Of a DNA stretch of 64,000 nucleotides, positions 1-8,182 are shown in pieces. The translations under genes and the position numbers were made by a program. Position 1 is the stretch's first letter, and each line of letters begins with the position of its first letter. The notes below the pieces were generated by a model. That model worked only from the letters and a program-made list of their open reading frames with translations. It searched no databases and had not been told where the DNA came from. Source of the stretch: Fimenecus sp964527585 (GTDB lineage: Bacteria > Bacillota > Clostridia > Oscillospirales > Acutalibacteraceae); the NCBI GenBank assembly GCA_964527585.1, contig CAZGPE010000001.1, positions 62,001 to 126,000 of the forward strand, given 5' to 3'.

Positions 1-356
1 AAATATGCTTCGGCTCTGTTGCATGGGATTACAGCGATGTTCCGCTTAACATAAACGGCAGAATTTGTCTGCTCTATTCACTGTTTTGGGGAGTTTTGGG
101 AGTTGCTTGGATTAAAGGAATATATCCTGCGTTGAGCAAACTTATCGACCTTATTCCCAAAGACATTACAAAGGCGCTGTGCATCGCTTTCAGCATATTC
201 TTCGTTTTCGACTGCGCAATTTCCGCTTGCGCCGGTGCGAGAATGGATCAGCGCAAGAACAACACCCCGCCGAAAAACAAAATCGAAGAATTTTTGGACG
301 AACACTATCCCGACGAAAGAATGAGAGAAATTTACGCAAATTCAAAAGATGTTTAG
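1..356 (+). CDS. CmpB-type membrane protein, C-terminal part (partial)
   Basis: The reading frame is open from base 3 and enters the window from the left, so only the last 117 or so residues are visible. The stretch with WDYSDVPLNINGRICL followed by a hydrophobic LFWGVLGVAWIKG segment is characteristic of the Firmicutes membrane family catalogued as putative ABC-transporter permease CmpB (Pfam ABC_trans_CmpB). A second hydrophobic helix around KALCIAFSIFFVFDCAIS is followed by a charged cytoplasmic tail. The function of this family is poorly defined; the transporter name comes from annotation tradition and is not shown by the sequence. A strong terminator follows about 45 bases after the stop, so this gene is not co-transcribed with nrdD. 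Confidence 0.75.
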   Translation, partial: ICFGSVAWDYSDVPLNINGRICLLYSLFWGVLGVAWIKGIYPALSKLIDLIPKDITKALCIAFSIFFVFDCAISACAGARMDQRKNNTPPKNKIEEFLDEHYPDERMREIYANSKDV

Positions 357-401
357 TTTTTCCGACCGAAAATTCCGATAAACAACGCTTTTTCAACACT
401 T

Positions 402-438
402 AGGGCACACTTTTTTTAGGTGTGCCCTGCGTTTTTTT
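402..438 (+). terminator. Rho-independent terminator after the CmpB-type gene
   Basis: AGGGCACAC (402-410) is repeated inverted as GTGTGCCCT (420-428), followed by a T tract at 431-437. It separates the upstream gene from the nrd promoter. Confidence 0.85.
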
Positions 439-477
439 CACCGTATTTTTTGTCAAGAAAAATTATTTGTATACAAT

Positions 478-535
478 ACACAATATTTAGGGATAAAATA
501 TGTCAAAATCGTTATTGAAAATCAATATGTAGTGT
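478..535 (+). promoter_or_regulatory. Two NrdR-like boxes upstream of nrdD
   Basis: Two 16-bp sites at 478-493 (ACACAATATTTAGGGA) and 520-535 (AATCAATATGTAGTGT) match the NrdR box consensus acaCwAtATaTwGtgt at nearly all core positions. They start 42 bp apart, about four helical turns. The downstream box fills the space between the -35 and -10 elements, so NrdR with bound (d)ATP would block RNA polymerase. NrdR itself is not in this window. Site identification is by consensus reading; the regulation is inferred. Confidence 0.7.
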
Positions 536-543
536 GCTATAAT
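515..543 (+). promoter_or_regulatory. nrdDG promoter
   Basis: TTGAAA (515-520) and TATAAT (538-543) are separated by 17 bp, a near-consensus vegetative promoter. The start of transcription would be near 550. The spacer contains an NrdR-like box. Confidence 0.75.
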
Positions 544-607
544 TTATTCGGTTCGCAAAATACAGATACTTCTGTTAACAATAAACGATATTTAAGGAGT
601 GGGAAGG

Positions 608-2806
608 ATGAAAGTATTAAAGCGTAACGGCACCGAAGTCATTTTCGACATCAAAAAAATCGCCGCCGCCATCACAAAAGCAAACGAAAGCGTAAACGAA
701 GACGAGAGAATGACTCCGACTCAGATTGAAAGAATTGCGGAAAGCGTTGAATTTTCCTGCGTGAAAATGAACCGCTCTCCTTCCGTCGAAGAAATACAGG
801 ACCTTGTCGAATATCAGATAATGGCTCACGGCGCTTACGAAGTCGCAAAAAGTTATATCACATACAGATATACCAGAAGCCTTGTACGCCGTTCTAACAC
901 AACCGACGAAAAAATCCTCAGCCTTATCGAGTGTAACAACGAAGAGGCGAAGCAGGAAAATTCCAACAAAAACCCCGTTGTCAACTCCACTCAGAGAGAC
1001 TATATGGCAGGCGAGGTTTCAAAAGACATAACCGAGCGTATACTTTTACCCGAAGAAATCGTCGAAGCTCACAAGGAAGGCATTATTCATTTCCACGATG
1101 CCGACTATTTCGCTCAGCATATGCACAACTGCGACCTTGTAAACCTTGAAGATATGCTTCAAAACGGCACTGTAATCACAGGCACTCTTATCGAAAGACC
1201 CCACAGTTTTTCAACCGCCTGCAACATCGCCACTCAGATTATCGCTCAGGTTGCTTCAAACCAGTACGGCGGTCAGTCGATTACTCTCGCTCACCTTGCT
1301 CCGTTTGTCGATGTCAGCCGTCAGAAATTCCGTAAAATCGTAGAAAGCGAAATGGAAACTCTCGGCATCGCTCCCGACGAAGAAAAAATCAACGAACTTG
1401 TCGAAAACAGAGTTAAGGACGAAATCCGCCGTGGCGTTCAGACAATTCAGTATCAGGTTGTTACCCTTTTGACAACTAACGGTCAGGCTCCGTTCATCAC
1501 CGTATTTATGTATCTTAACGAAGCCAAAAACGAGCGTGAAAAGGCCGACTTGGCAATGATTATCGAAGAGATGCTCAAACAACGCTATGACGGAGTTAAG
1601 AACGAATCGGGCGTCTATGTTACACCCGCTTTCCCGAAACTCATATACACTCTCGAAGAGGACAACATAACGGAAGATTCAAAGTATTGGTACCTTACCG
1701 AACTTGCCGCAAAATGTACCGCAAGAAGAATGGTACCCGACTATATTTCCGAAAAGAAAATGCTTGAATTAAAGGGCGATGTTTACACCTGTATGGGTTG
1801 CCGTTCGTTCCTGACTCCCGACAGATTCACCGATAACGGAATCGGAAACATCGCAAATGCGGGAAATTACGAAGAGGGCAAGCATAAATATTACGGAAGA
1901 TTCAATCAGGGTGTTGTTACAATCAACCTTCCCGATGTCGCTTTGTCATCGGGTGGAAACACCGAAAAATTCTGGTCGATTTTCGAAGAAAGACTTGAAC
2001 TTTGCCATACCGCTTTAAGATGCCGCCATGAAAGACTTCTCGGAACACCTTCCGATGTCGCTCCGATTCTTTGGCAGTACGGTGCATTGGCACGCCTTAA
2101 GAAAGGCGAAACCATCGACCGCCTTCTCTTTGACGGATATTCGACGATTTCTCTCGGATATGCCGGATTGTACGAATGTGTTAAATATATGACCGGCAAG
2201 AGCCACACCGATCCCGATGCTACTCCGTTCGCTTTGAGCGTAATGCAAAAGATGAACGATAAATGCGCCGAATGGAAAAAAGCGGAAAACATTGACTATT
2301 CTCTTTACGGCACTCCGCTTGAATCGACAACTTATAAATTTGCGAAATGTCTTCAGCGCCGTTTCGGTGTTATCGAAGGCATCACCGACAAAGGCTATAT
2401 AACCAACAGTTATCATGTTCATGTTTCGGAAAACATTTCCGCTTTCGACAAACTCAAATTCGAAGCTCGGTTCCAGCAGCTCTCTCCCGGAGGAGCGATC
2501 AGTTATGTCGAAGTTCCCGATATGCAGGACAACCTCGATGCCGTTCTCTCGGTTATGAAGTTTATCTATGACAATATCGTATATGCCGAACTCAACACCA
2601 AGAGCGACTACTGTCAGGAATGCGGATGGGACGGCGAAATCGAAATCATCGAAGAAGAGGGTAAACTCGTCTGGAGATGTCCCAACTGCGGCAACACCGA
2701 TCAGGATAAGATGAATGTTGCACGCCGTACTTGCGGATATATCGGCACTCAGTTCTGGAATCAGGGCAGAACTCAGGAAATCAGAGACCGTGTTCTCCAC
2801 TTATAA
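608..2806 (+). CDS. nrdD: Anaerobic (class III) ribonucleoside-triphosphate reductase
   Basis: The protein reduces ribonucleoside triphosphates to deoxyribonucleotides without oxygen, using a glycyl radical installed by NrdG. An N-terminal ATP-cone (about residues 1-92) is the allosteric site. The core carries the conserved YTCMGCRSFL segment. A C-terminal zinc ribbon has CQEC near residue 667 and CPNC near 690, and the glycyl-radical motif RTCGYIG lies near residue 709 of 732. The ATG at 608 is preferred over an in-frame GTG at 599 because AAGGAG at 594-599 sits 8 nt upstream of it. nrdG follows after 11 nt, so the two are co-transcribed. All family hallmarks are present and the length is typical. 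Confidence 0.97.
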   Translation: MKVLKRNGTEVIFDIKKIAAAITKANESVNEDERMTPTQIERIAESVEFSCVKMNRSPSVEEIQDLVEYQIMAHGAYEVAKSYITYRYTRSLVRRSNTTDEKILSLIECNNEEAKQENSNKNPVVNSTQRDYMAGEVSKDITERILLPEEIVEAHKEGIIHFHDADYFAQHMHNCDLVNLEDMLQNGTVITGTLIERPHSFSTACNIATQIIAQVASNQYGGQSITLAHLAPFVDVSRQKFRKIVESEMETLGIAPDEEKINELVENRVKDEIRRGVQTIQYQVVTLLTTNGQAPFITVFMYLNEAKNEREKADLAMIIEEMLKQRYDGVKNESGVYVTPAFPKLIYTLEEDNITEDSKYWYLTELAAKCTARRMVPDYISEKKMLELKGDVYTCMGCRSFLTPDRFTDNGIGNIANAGNYEEGKHKYYGRFNQGVVTINLPDVALSSGGNTEKFWSIFEERLELCHTALRCRHERLLGTPSDVAPILWQYGALARLKKGETIDRLLFDGYSTISLGYAGLYECVKYMTGKSHTDPDATPFALSVMQKMNDKCAEWKKAENIDYSLYGTPLESTTYKFAKCLQRRFGVIEGITDKGYITNSYHVHVSENISAFDKLKFEARFQQLSPGGAISYVEVPDMQDNLDAVLSVMKFIYDNIVYAELNTKSDYCQECGWDGEIEIIEEEGKLVWRCPNCGNTDQDKMNVARRTCGYIGTQFWNQGRTQEIRDRVLHL

Positions 2807-2817
2807 TAGGAGATTTT

Positions 2818-3363
2818 ATGCATTACAGTACAATTAAAGACTGCGACATTGCAAACGGAACCGGCGTCCGTATTACCCTGTTCGTTTCCGGCTGTACCAA
2901 TCACTGCAAAAACTGTTTTCAGCCTCAAACATGGGATTTTGATTTCGGAGAGGAATTTACAAAAGAAACCGAAGATAAAATCATCGCTATGCTCTCCCCC
3001 GGTTATATAAGCGGACTTACGCTTTTGGGCGGAGAACCGATGGAGCCTCAAAATCAAAGAGCGCTTGTGCCGTTTTTGAAAAGAGTGCGTGAAACTTATC
3101 CGCAAAAAAACATATGGTGTTTCACGGGCTTTACATATGAAACGCTCAAAACCGACGGTTCTCATCCGAGATGCGAAGCAACCGATGAAATGCTTTCGCT
3201 GATTGATGTGCTTGTCGACGGAAGATATGTCGACGAACTCAAAGATTTATCTTTACAATTCAGAGGTTCTTCAAACCAGCGCCTTATTGATATGAAAAAG
3301 ACCCGTGAAAACAATGCGGTAACGCTTCTTCCGAACAACGACAGAAAAATTTCAAAACAATAA
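2818..3363 (+). CDS. nrdG: Anaerobic ribonucleotide reductase activating enzyme (radical SAM)
   Basis: This 181-residue protein is the radical SAM activase that uses S-adenosylmethionine and a [4Fe-4S] cluster to create the glycyl radical on NrdD. The cluster motif CX3CX2C is seen as CTNHCKNC at residues 26-33, and the TLLGGEPM segment is the usual SAM-binding GGE motif. The ATG at 2818 follows TAGGAG, which touches the nrdD stop codon. The position directly after nrdD and the single downstream terminator make a two-gene operon. A longer frame starting at 2731 inside nrdD lacks a ribosome site and is not used. Confidence 0.96.
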   Translation: MHYSTIKDCDIANGTGVRITLFVSGCTNHCKNCFQPQTWDFDFGEEFTKETEDKIIAMLSPGYISGLTLLGGEPMEPQNQRALVPFLKRVRETYPQKNIWCFTGFTYETLKTDGSHPRCEATDEMLSLIDVLVDGRYVDELKDLSLQFRGSSNQRLIDMKKTRENNAVTLLPNNDRKISKQ

Positions 3364-3364
3364 C

Positions 3365-3394
3365 AAAAAGGTAGGTGTTTTCACCTACCTTTTT
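3365..3394. terminator. Bidirectional terminator between nrdG and the phosphatase gene
   Basis: AAAAAGGTAGGTG (3365-3377) is mirrored by CACCTACCTTTTT (3382-3394). With A and T tracts on both sides it can serve nrdDG on + and the convergent phosphatase gene on -. Confidence 0.85.
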
Positions 3395-3405
3395 ATCTTA
3401 TAAAA

Positions 3406-3870
3406 TCATATCATATTTTCCGATAAAATATGTTCGTACAATGCCGTGCAGCCTTCGAAAATATCGCTGTATGCCGTATCGAATCTTCCCGTATACCACG
3501 GATCAGCGACATCGCCGCCGTGAGAAGTGAAATCAAGCAGTTTGCAGACCTTTTTCTCCGTATCGGCACCGCAGATTTTCAAAAGATTTCTAACATTCAT
3601 ACTATCCATACAAACGATAAAATCATACTTTGCGTAATCGGATTTTGTAAATTGCACCGCCCGTTTGCCCTCACAGGAAATTGAATGTTTGAACAATTCT
3701 GCTTTTGCGGGCGGATAAACCCGACTGCCGATTTCTTCCCTGCTTGTCGCCGCAGAACTTACGAAGAACTTATCTTCGACGCCTTTCCTTTTCAAAATAT
3801 CCTTAAAAACAAACTCCGCCATCGGACTTCTGCAAATATTGCCGTGGCAAACAAAAATTATTTTAATCAT
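3406..3870 (-). CDS. Low-molecular-weight protein-tyrosine phosphatase
   Basis: The 154-residue protein has the family signature at its N terminus: the P-loop CHGNICRS (C8 nucleophile, R14) and, near residue 123, the general-acid motif DPWY. Members dephosphorylate protein tyrosines, often partners of bacterial tyrosine kinases in capsule synthesis, or arginine phosphate in the YwlE subgroup; the sequence alone does not say which. I choose the ATG at 3870 because AAGGAA lies 10 nt upstream; the in-frame TTG at 3879 touches that ribosome site. A possible promoter has TATAAT at 3912-3907. The gene is monocistronic and convergent with nrdG. Confidence 0.93.
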   Translation of the reverse strand: MIKIIFVCHGNICRSPMAEFVFKDILKRKGVEDKFFVSSAATSREEIGSRVYPPAKAELFKHSISCEGKRAVQFTKSDYAKYDFIVCMDSMNVRNLLKICGADTEKKVCKLLDFTSHGGDVADPWYTGRFDTAYSDIFEGCTALYEHILSENMI

Positions 3871-3983
3871 ACCGTTCAATTTCCTTATTATAAATTTTCC
3901 GCTCCTATTATACCTTTATTTTCGCCTTTTTTCCACAGTTAAGAATAAAAATCCACGGTTTTTCAGGCTTTTATTTACTTTTA

Positions 3984-4012
3984 TTGTAAAAGAGATAATT
4001 TAATGATATAAT
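3984..4012 (+). promoter_or_regulatory. Promoter of the YfhO-type gene
   Basis: TTGTAA (3984-3989), a 17-bp spacer and TATAAT (4007-4012) lie about 50 bp upstream of the start codon. Confidence 0.6.
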
Positions 4013-4062
4013 ATATTAAATACGGTTTTATAATCTTACAAATCATATATGGGGTATATATT

Positions 4063-6426
4063 ATGAACAACAAATCGTCTTTGCAAAAACAGAATTCGGT
4101 AAAACCGATACTGTGCCTTACCGCTTTAATGGCATTTTCGGCGGTAATCGTTTTTTCGCCGTTTATCTTCGGCGGTAAAGCCTATATCTATTCCGACATC
4201 GGACGGGACACCTATGATGTCTACTATCCGTTCTTTATGTCGCTGCTTAACAAAATTCAGGCTCATGACTTCAGTTTTTGGAACTTTGAAATGGGCTTCG
4301 GAGCGAATGTTCTCTCAAGACAGGCCGACATCGGAAGTATTTTTACTTACATAACCTTGCTTTTCGGCAAAGAGAATTTCAAATATGCCCTTGCCTATGT
4401 TCAAATTCTCAAGATTTTCCTTTCGGGATATTTTTGTTGGATTTATCTGTCGAATTTTGATTTCGACAGCAAGGCGAAAGTTACCGCTTCGTATATTTTC
4501 GCTTTTAACGGCTTTACTGTTCTTTGGGGACAGCATTACTTTTTCGCCACCGCCTGTCTTGATGCGGTTTTGGTACTTTGTGCAATTGAAAGTTGCTTCA
4601 AAAACAAAAAAGGCATTATATATCTTTCTCTCGCAACGGCAATTGTGCTTATAAACAGTTATTACTTTGCGTATATGGTTTTGCTCTTTGCGGCGGTATA
4701 CACCTTAATCCGCTGTGTAAGTATATACACAAAATCGGAAATTTCAAAAGCGATTAAAAACCTTGCCGGGATTTTGACTTCCGTTTTGGTCGGAATTGCG
4801 ATGTCGTTCTTCCTTTTCCTGCCCTCTGTTTATCAGTCGCTTACCACAACAAGCAGAATTTCCGGAAACGGAAGCCTTTTACAACGCATTATTCCGATGA
4901 TAACCGCAGTTTACAATCCGGAAGAAATCAAATCGCTTCTTCTTAAATTCCTTTCAAACAACCTTCAGGGTAAAGGCGGAACATATTACGGAATCCTCAA
5001 TTACTATGAAGCACCGATGCTGTTCTTCAGTTGTCTTACATTTTTCGTCGCAATCTTGCTTTTAAGCGAAAAGATACTTGAAATAAAAAGCAATACAAAG
5101 AAATCGGTTATCGGACTTCTCGAAGTTTTAATTGTCGTATTTTTGATTTTCTCTCCGTTCCCCTCGACCGTTTTCAACGGCTTCGTTAAACCCGTTTTCC
5201 GCTTCACTTTCCTGCTTATGCCTGTTTTCGCAGTTGCTTATGCATATACGCTTGACAGAATATTCAAAGGAAAATTAAAATTCGCTTTCGCTCAAATCTC
5301 GGTTTCGGGAATAGCGGCATTGCTTATTTCCTACAACTTAATCGACTGGCAGGCGACGGATTATACCGCATCTTATTACACGGGAATTATGTGTGTTTGC
5401 GTTATCGCCGGCGTTACCGTGCTTGCGCTTGCGCTTCAAATCAAATCGCTTCCGAAATTTTTCAAAACAACGGCGGCTTTGGGAATTGTACTTATCCTTT
5501 TCGCCAATGTTACTCTTGAAAGTTACATAACAACCGCAAGAAGAGATTTCGCATCGGATACTTTTTATGAAAAACTCTCCTGCGATGTCGCAAACAGCGA
5601 TGTCGAAGACGCTGTCGAATATCTTAAATCAACCGACTCTTCGTTCTACCGTATCGACAAAATGTTCTCCGATATTCCCGAATGGAATGATGCACAACTT
5701 CAAAACTATTACAGCATTTCTTCCTACAACTCGGTAGAAAACCATAATATCCTTGATTTTATCGACGAATTCGTACCCGAAGCGGTAACCGGTCCCGCAC
5801 ATCATTATTACAGTTTACGGGGCTGCTATGAAAACGAAAATGCCGTATCTTTGCTTGGTGTAAAATACATCCTCAGTTACAAGGACATTTCCGACATCCC
5901 CTCCTACACTCCGATTGCTCAATTCGGTGAACTCACGGTTTATCAAAATTCAGGCACGGACAGTATCGCCCGTTTCTTTACAAACTGCATAACTTATGAA
6001 GAATATACTTCTCTTAAACAAGCGGGTAAAGAGATAAATCTTCTTGAAACTCTCGTTCTTTCAACAGATGCAGAAATATCCGCCGATGCACCGATTAACT
6101 CAAACAACAGCGTTACGGTCAATTCGTTAAACGGAAAAAGCAATAAGGTTACGGCTTATATTGATGCCGAAACTGACGGCTGGGTATTCCTTTCGATTCC
6201 CTATGAGGACGGTTGGAAAGCTTATATCGACGGCGAAGAAGCGGAAATTGTTCAAGCGGACCTCGGATTTTCCGCTGTCAAAACCGCAAGCGGAGAGCAT
6301 ACTCTTACAATGGAATACAACACTCCTTTATTCAAGCAGGGCGTTGCGGTTTCCGTTGCGGGCGTTATGATGTTTATCGCAGAATGTGTATTCGTCATAG
6401 TTTCCGAAAAGAAAAAACGCTCTTAA
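4063..6426 (+). CDS. YfhO-family polytopic membrane protein
   Basis: The 787-residue protein matches the YfhO family: an N-terminal helix, an extracytoplasmic DIGRDTYDVYYPFF segment, a GAN/SRQAD region, and about twelve or thirteen hydrophobic helices between residues 20 and 490. A soluble extracytoplasmic domain follows (about 500-750), then a final helix and the basic tail KKKRS. In Gram-positive bacteria YfhO proteins are GT-C-fold enzymes linked to glycosylation of lipoteichoic acid or related cell-surface polymers from lipid-linked sugars. The substrate here is unknown. The start ATG has a modest GGGG ribosome site. The gene stands alone between its own promoter and a strong terminator. 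Confidence 0.85.
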   Translation: MNNKSSLQKQNSVKPILCLTALMAFSAVIVFSPFIFGGKAYIYSDIGRDTYDVYYPFFMSLLNKIQAHDFSFWNFEMGFGANVLSRQADIGSIFTYITLLFGKENFKYALAYVQILKIFLSGYFCWIYLSNFDFDSKAKVTASYIFAFNGFTVLWGQHYFFATACLDAVLVLCAIESCFKNKKGIIYLSLATAIVLINSYYFAYMVLLFAAVYTLIRCVSIYTKSEISKAIKNLAGILTSVLVGIAMSFFLFLPSVYQSLTTTSRISGNGSLLQRIIPMITAVYNPEEIKSLLLKFLSNNLQGKGGTYYGILNYYEAPMLFFSCLTFFVAILLLSEKILEIKSNTKKSVIGLLEVLIVVFLIFSPFPSTVFNGFVKPVFRFTFLLMPVFAVAYAYTLDRIFKGKLKFAFAQISVSGIAALLISYNLIDWQATDYTASYYTGIMCVCVIAGVTVLALALQIKSLPKFFKTTAALGIVLILFANVTLESYITTARRDFASDTFYEKLSCDVANSDVEDAVEYLKSTDSSFYRIDKMFSDIPEWNDAQLQNYYSISSYNSVENHNILDFIDEFVPEAVTGPAHHYYSLRGCYENENAVSLLGVKYILSYKDISDIPSYTPIAQFGELTVYQNSGTDSIARFFTNCITYEEYTSLKQAGKEINLLETLVLSTDAEISADAPINSNNSVTVNSLNGKSNKVTAYIDAETDGWVFLSIPYEDGWKAYIDGEEAEIVQADLGFSAVKTASGEHTLTMEYNTPLFKQGVAVSVAGVMMFIAECVFVIVSEKKKRS

Positions 6427-6442
6427 TAAATTAAGCATAAAA

Positions 6443-6477
6443 AAACACGGATAGGAAACAATTTCCTATCCGTGTTT
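6443..6477. terminator. Bidirectional terminator between yfhO-like and hydA
   Basis: A 16-bp perfect inverted repeat (6443-6458 and 6462-6477, AAACACGGATAGGAAA type) with a 3-nt loop and A/T tracts on both sides. It closes the + gene and the - strand hydrogenase operon. Confidence 0.9.
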
Positions 6478-6491
6478 ACTTTTTTTATCTC

Positions 6492-8180
6492 TTATTTTTT
6501 AACATAATCCACATGGAGCAATTCGTGAACTTTTCCGTCAAGAACGGTCTGATAAAGTTCGTCGATAAGTTTGTTCTCCTGCGAACTCTTAACGGGACTT
6601 TGCTTATCGGAACGGTAAAGCCCGTCGGCACGCTTAATACGGTGTCTGTGCGAAATATACGGCTGTCCTGCGCCGGAAATACATCCGCCTCGGCAAGCCA
6701 TAACTTCGACTAAATCATAGTGAAGTTCTCCACGCTTTATGCCTTTTATTATCTTTCTTGCGTTTGCAAGACCGGAAGTAACGGCAATTTTAAGAGTACG
6801 GTCGCCGTAAAGAATTTCCGCTTCTTTAACATCTTCAAGTCCTCTTATTCCCGTATATTCAATCTGGATAAGAGTTGATTTGGAAGTGTCTCCGGCAACA
6901 TAGCGAAGCACCGCTTCCGTAACACCGCCCGTAACACCGAAAATCACTCCGGCACCGCTTATGTCAGCAAAAGGCATATCTACCGCTTCGGGTTCCAATT
7001 CATTGAACATTATACCGGATTTCTTAATCATTCCGATAAGTTCCTGAGTTGTTATTACATCATCTGTGCATCCGTCGAATTCGGGGCGTTTCGCCTCGGA
7101 TTTTTTAGCCGTACAGGGCATAAGAGCGAAATGATAATGTTTTGTTTTGCCCTGCGGAAGTTTATCTTTGTAATACTCTTTGATAACCGCCGAGAACATA
7201 CTCATCGGAGAACGGCAAGTTGAAACATTCGGCAAAAATTCGGGATATTTTTTCTCGACAAACTGCACCCATGCCGGACAGCACGAAGTAAACAGCGGAA
7301 GCGGGCCGCCGTTGTTGAGACGGTATATAAATTCTTTAGTTTCTTCGATAACCGTTAAATCGGCACCCGTAACGGTATCGTAAACCTTGTCGACTCCCAT
7401 ACGGTGAAGAGCGGCGATAATTTTATTCATCGCAAATTCGCCGTCGTCAAGTCCGAGCTCACTGCCGATTCCGACACGGACCGCAGGAGCGATTTCACAG
7501 GTAACGAAAACTTCGGGATCGTCTATCTTATCCCATACTTTTTGAGTATCGTCCCTTACGACGATAGCGCCCGTAGGACAAGCGGCGGCACACTGACCGC
7601 AGTTAACACATAACGAGTCCGCAATCGGCTTATTAAAAGCCGTGCTGATTGTCGCATTGGAACCTCTGAAAGCGAAGTCAATCGCTCCTACATGCTGAAT
7701 TTCGTTACATTCACGCACACAGTCGCCGCAGAGAATACATTTGCTTGCGTCTCTTACGATACTGTATGACGACTCATCTTTAACCGATTCGGTTTTATCG
7801 TTGGGGAAGCGTACTTCGGTAATTCCGAACTGAGCGGCAAGGTCTTGCAAACGGCATTTTCCGCTGTTTTCACAGGTTGTACAGTCTCTGCAATGGCTTG
7901 CGAGAATAAGTTCGAGAATACTTTTACGGTACTTACGCAGTCTGCCGGTATTTGTACGGATTTTCATTCCGGCTTTCGGAACGGTTGAGCAGGAAGCCAT
8001 CATCCTGCCTTTTTCGTCCTCAACCATACACATACGGCACGCACCGTAAATCGACAAATCCGAATGATAACAGAAAACGGGAAGTTTAATGCCGGTTTTA
8101 CTTATAACTTCAAGAAGGTTTCTTTCGCCCTCGATTTTGACGGGCATACCGTCGATTTCCATCATATTTTCAAAATGCAT
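6492..8180 (-). CDS. hydA: [FeFe]-hydrogenase catalytic subunit of a bifurcating HydABC complex
   Basis: The 562-residue protein has, in order, a [2Fe-2S] ferredoxin domain (C37, C48, C51, C64), a His-ligated [4Fe-4S] site (H96, C100, C103, C109), two [4Fe-4S] clusters (C148-C158 and C191-C201), and the H-cluster domain. The latter shows TSCCPAW (C300, C301), MPCTAKKSE (C356) and MACRGGCISGAGQP (C496, C500), so all catalytic ligands are present. A small-subunit-like tail covers about 515-560. It reduces protons or oxidises H2 in the cytoplasm. It is the last gene of the nfnAB-hydCBA run, 2 nt after hydB, which points to the trimeric NAD/ferredoxin-coupled enzyme. No maturases (HydE, HydF, HydG) lie in the window. 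Confidence 0.95.
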   Translation of the reverse strand: MHFENMMEIDGMPVKIEGERNLLEVISKTGIKLPVFCYHSDLSIYGACRMCMVEDEKGRMMASCSTVPKAGMKIRTNTGRLRKYRKSILELILASHCRDCTTCENSGKCRLQDLAAQFGITEVRFPNDKTESVKDESSYSIVRDASKCILCGDCVRECNEIQHVGAIDFAFRGSNATISTAFNKPIADSLCVNCGQCAAACPTGAIVVRDDTQKVWDKIDDPEVFVTCEIAPAVRVGIGSELGLDDGEFAMNKIIAALHRMGVDKVYDTVTGADLTVIEETKEFIYRLNNGGPLPLFTSCCPAWVQFVEKKYPEFLPNVSTCRSPMSMFSAVIKEYYKDKLPQGKTKHYHFALMPCTAKKSEAKRPEFDGCTDDVITTQELIGMIKKSGIMFNELEPEAVDMPFADISGAGVIFGVTGGVTEAVLRYVAGDTSKSTLIQIEYTGIRGLEDVKEAEILYGDRTLKIAVTSGLANARKIIKGIKRGELHYDLVEVMACRGGCISGAGQPYISHRHRIKRADGLYRSDKQSPVKSSQENKLIDELYQTVLDGKVHELLHVDYVKK

Positions 8181-8182
8181 CC

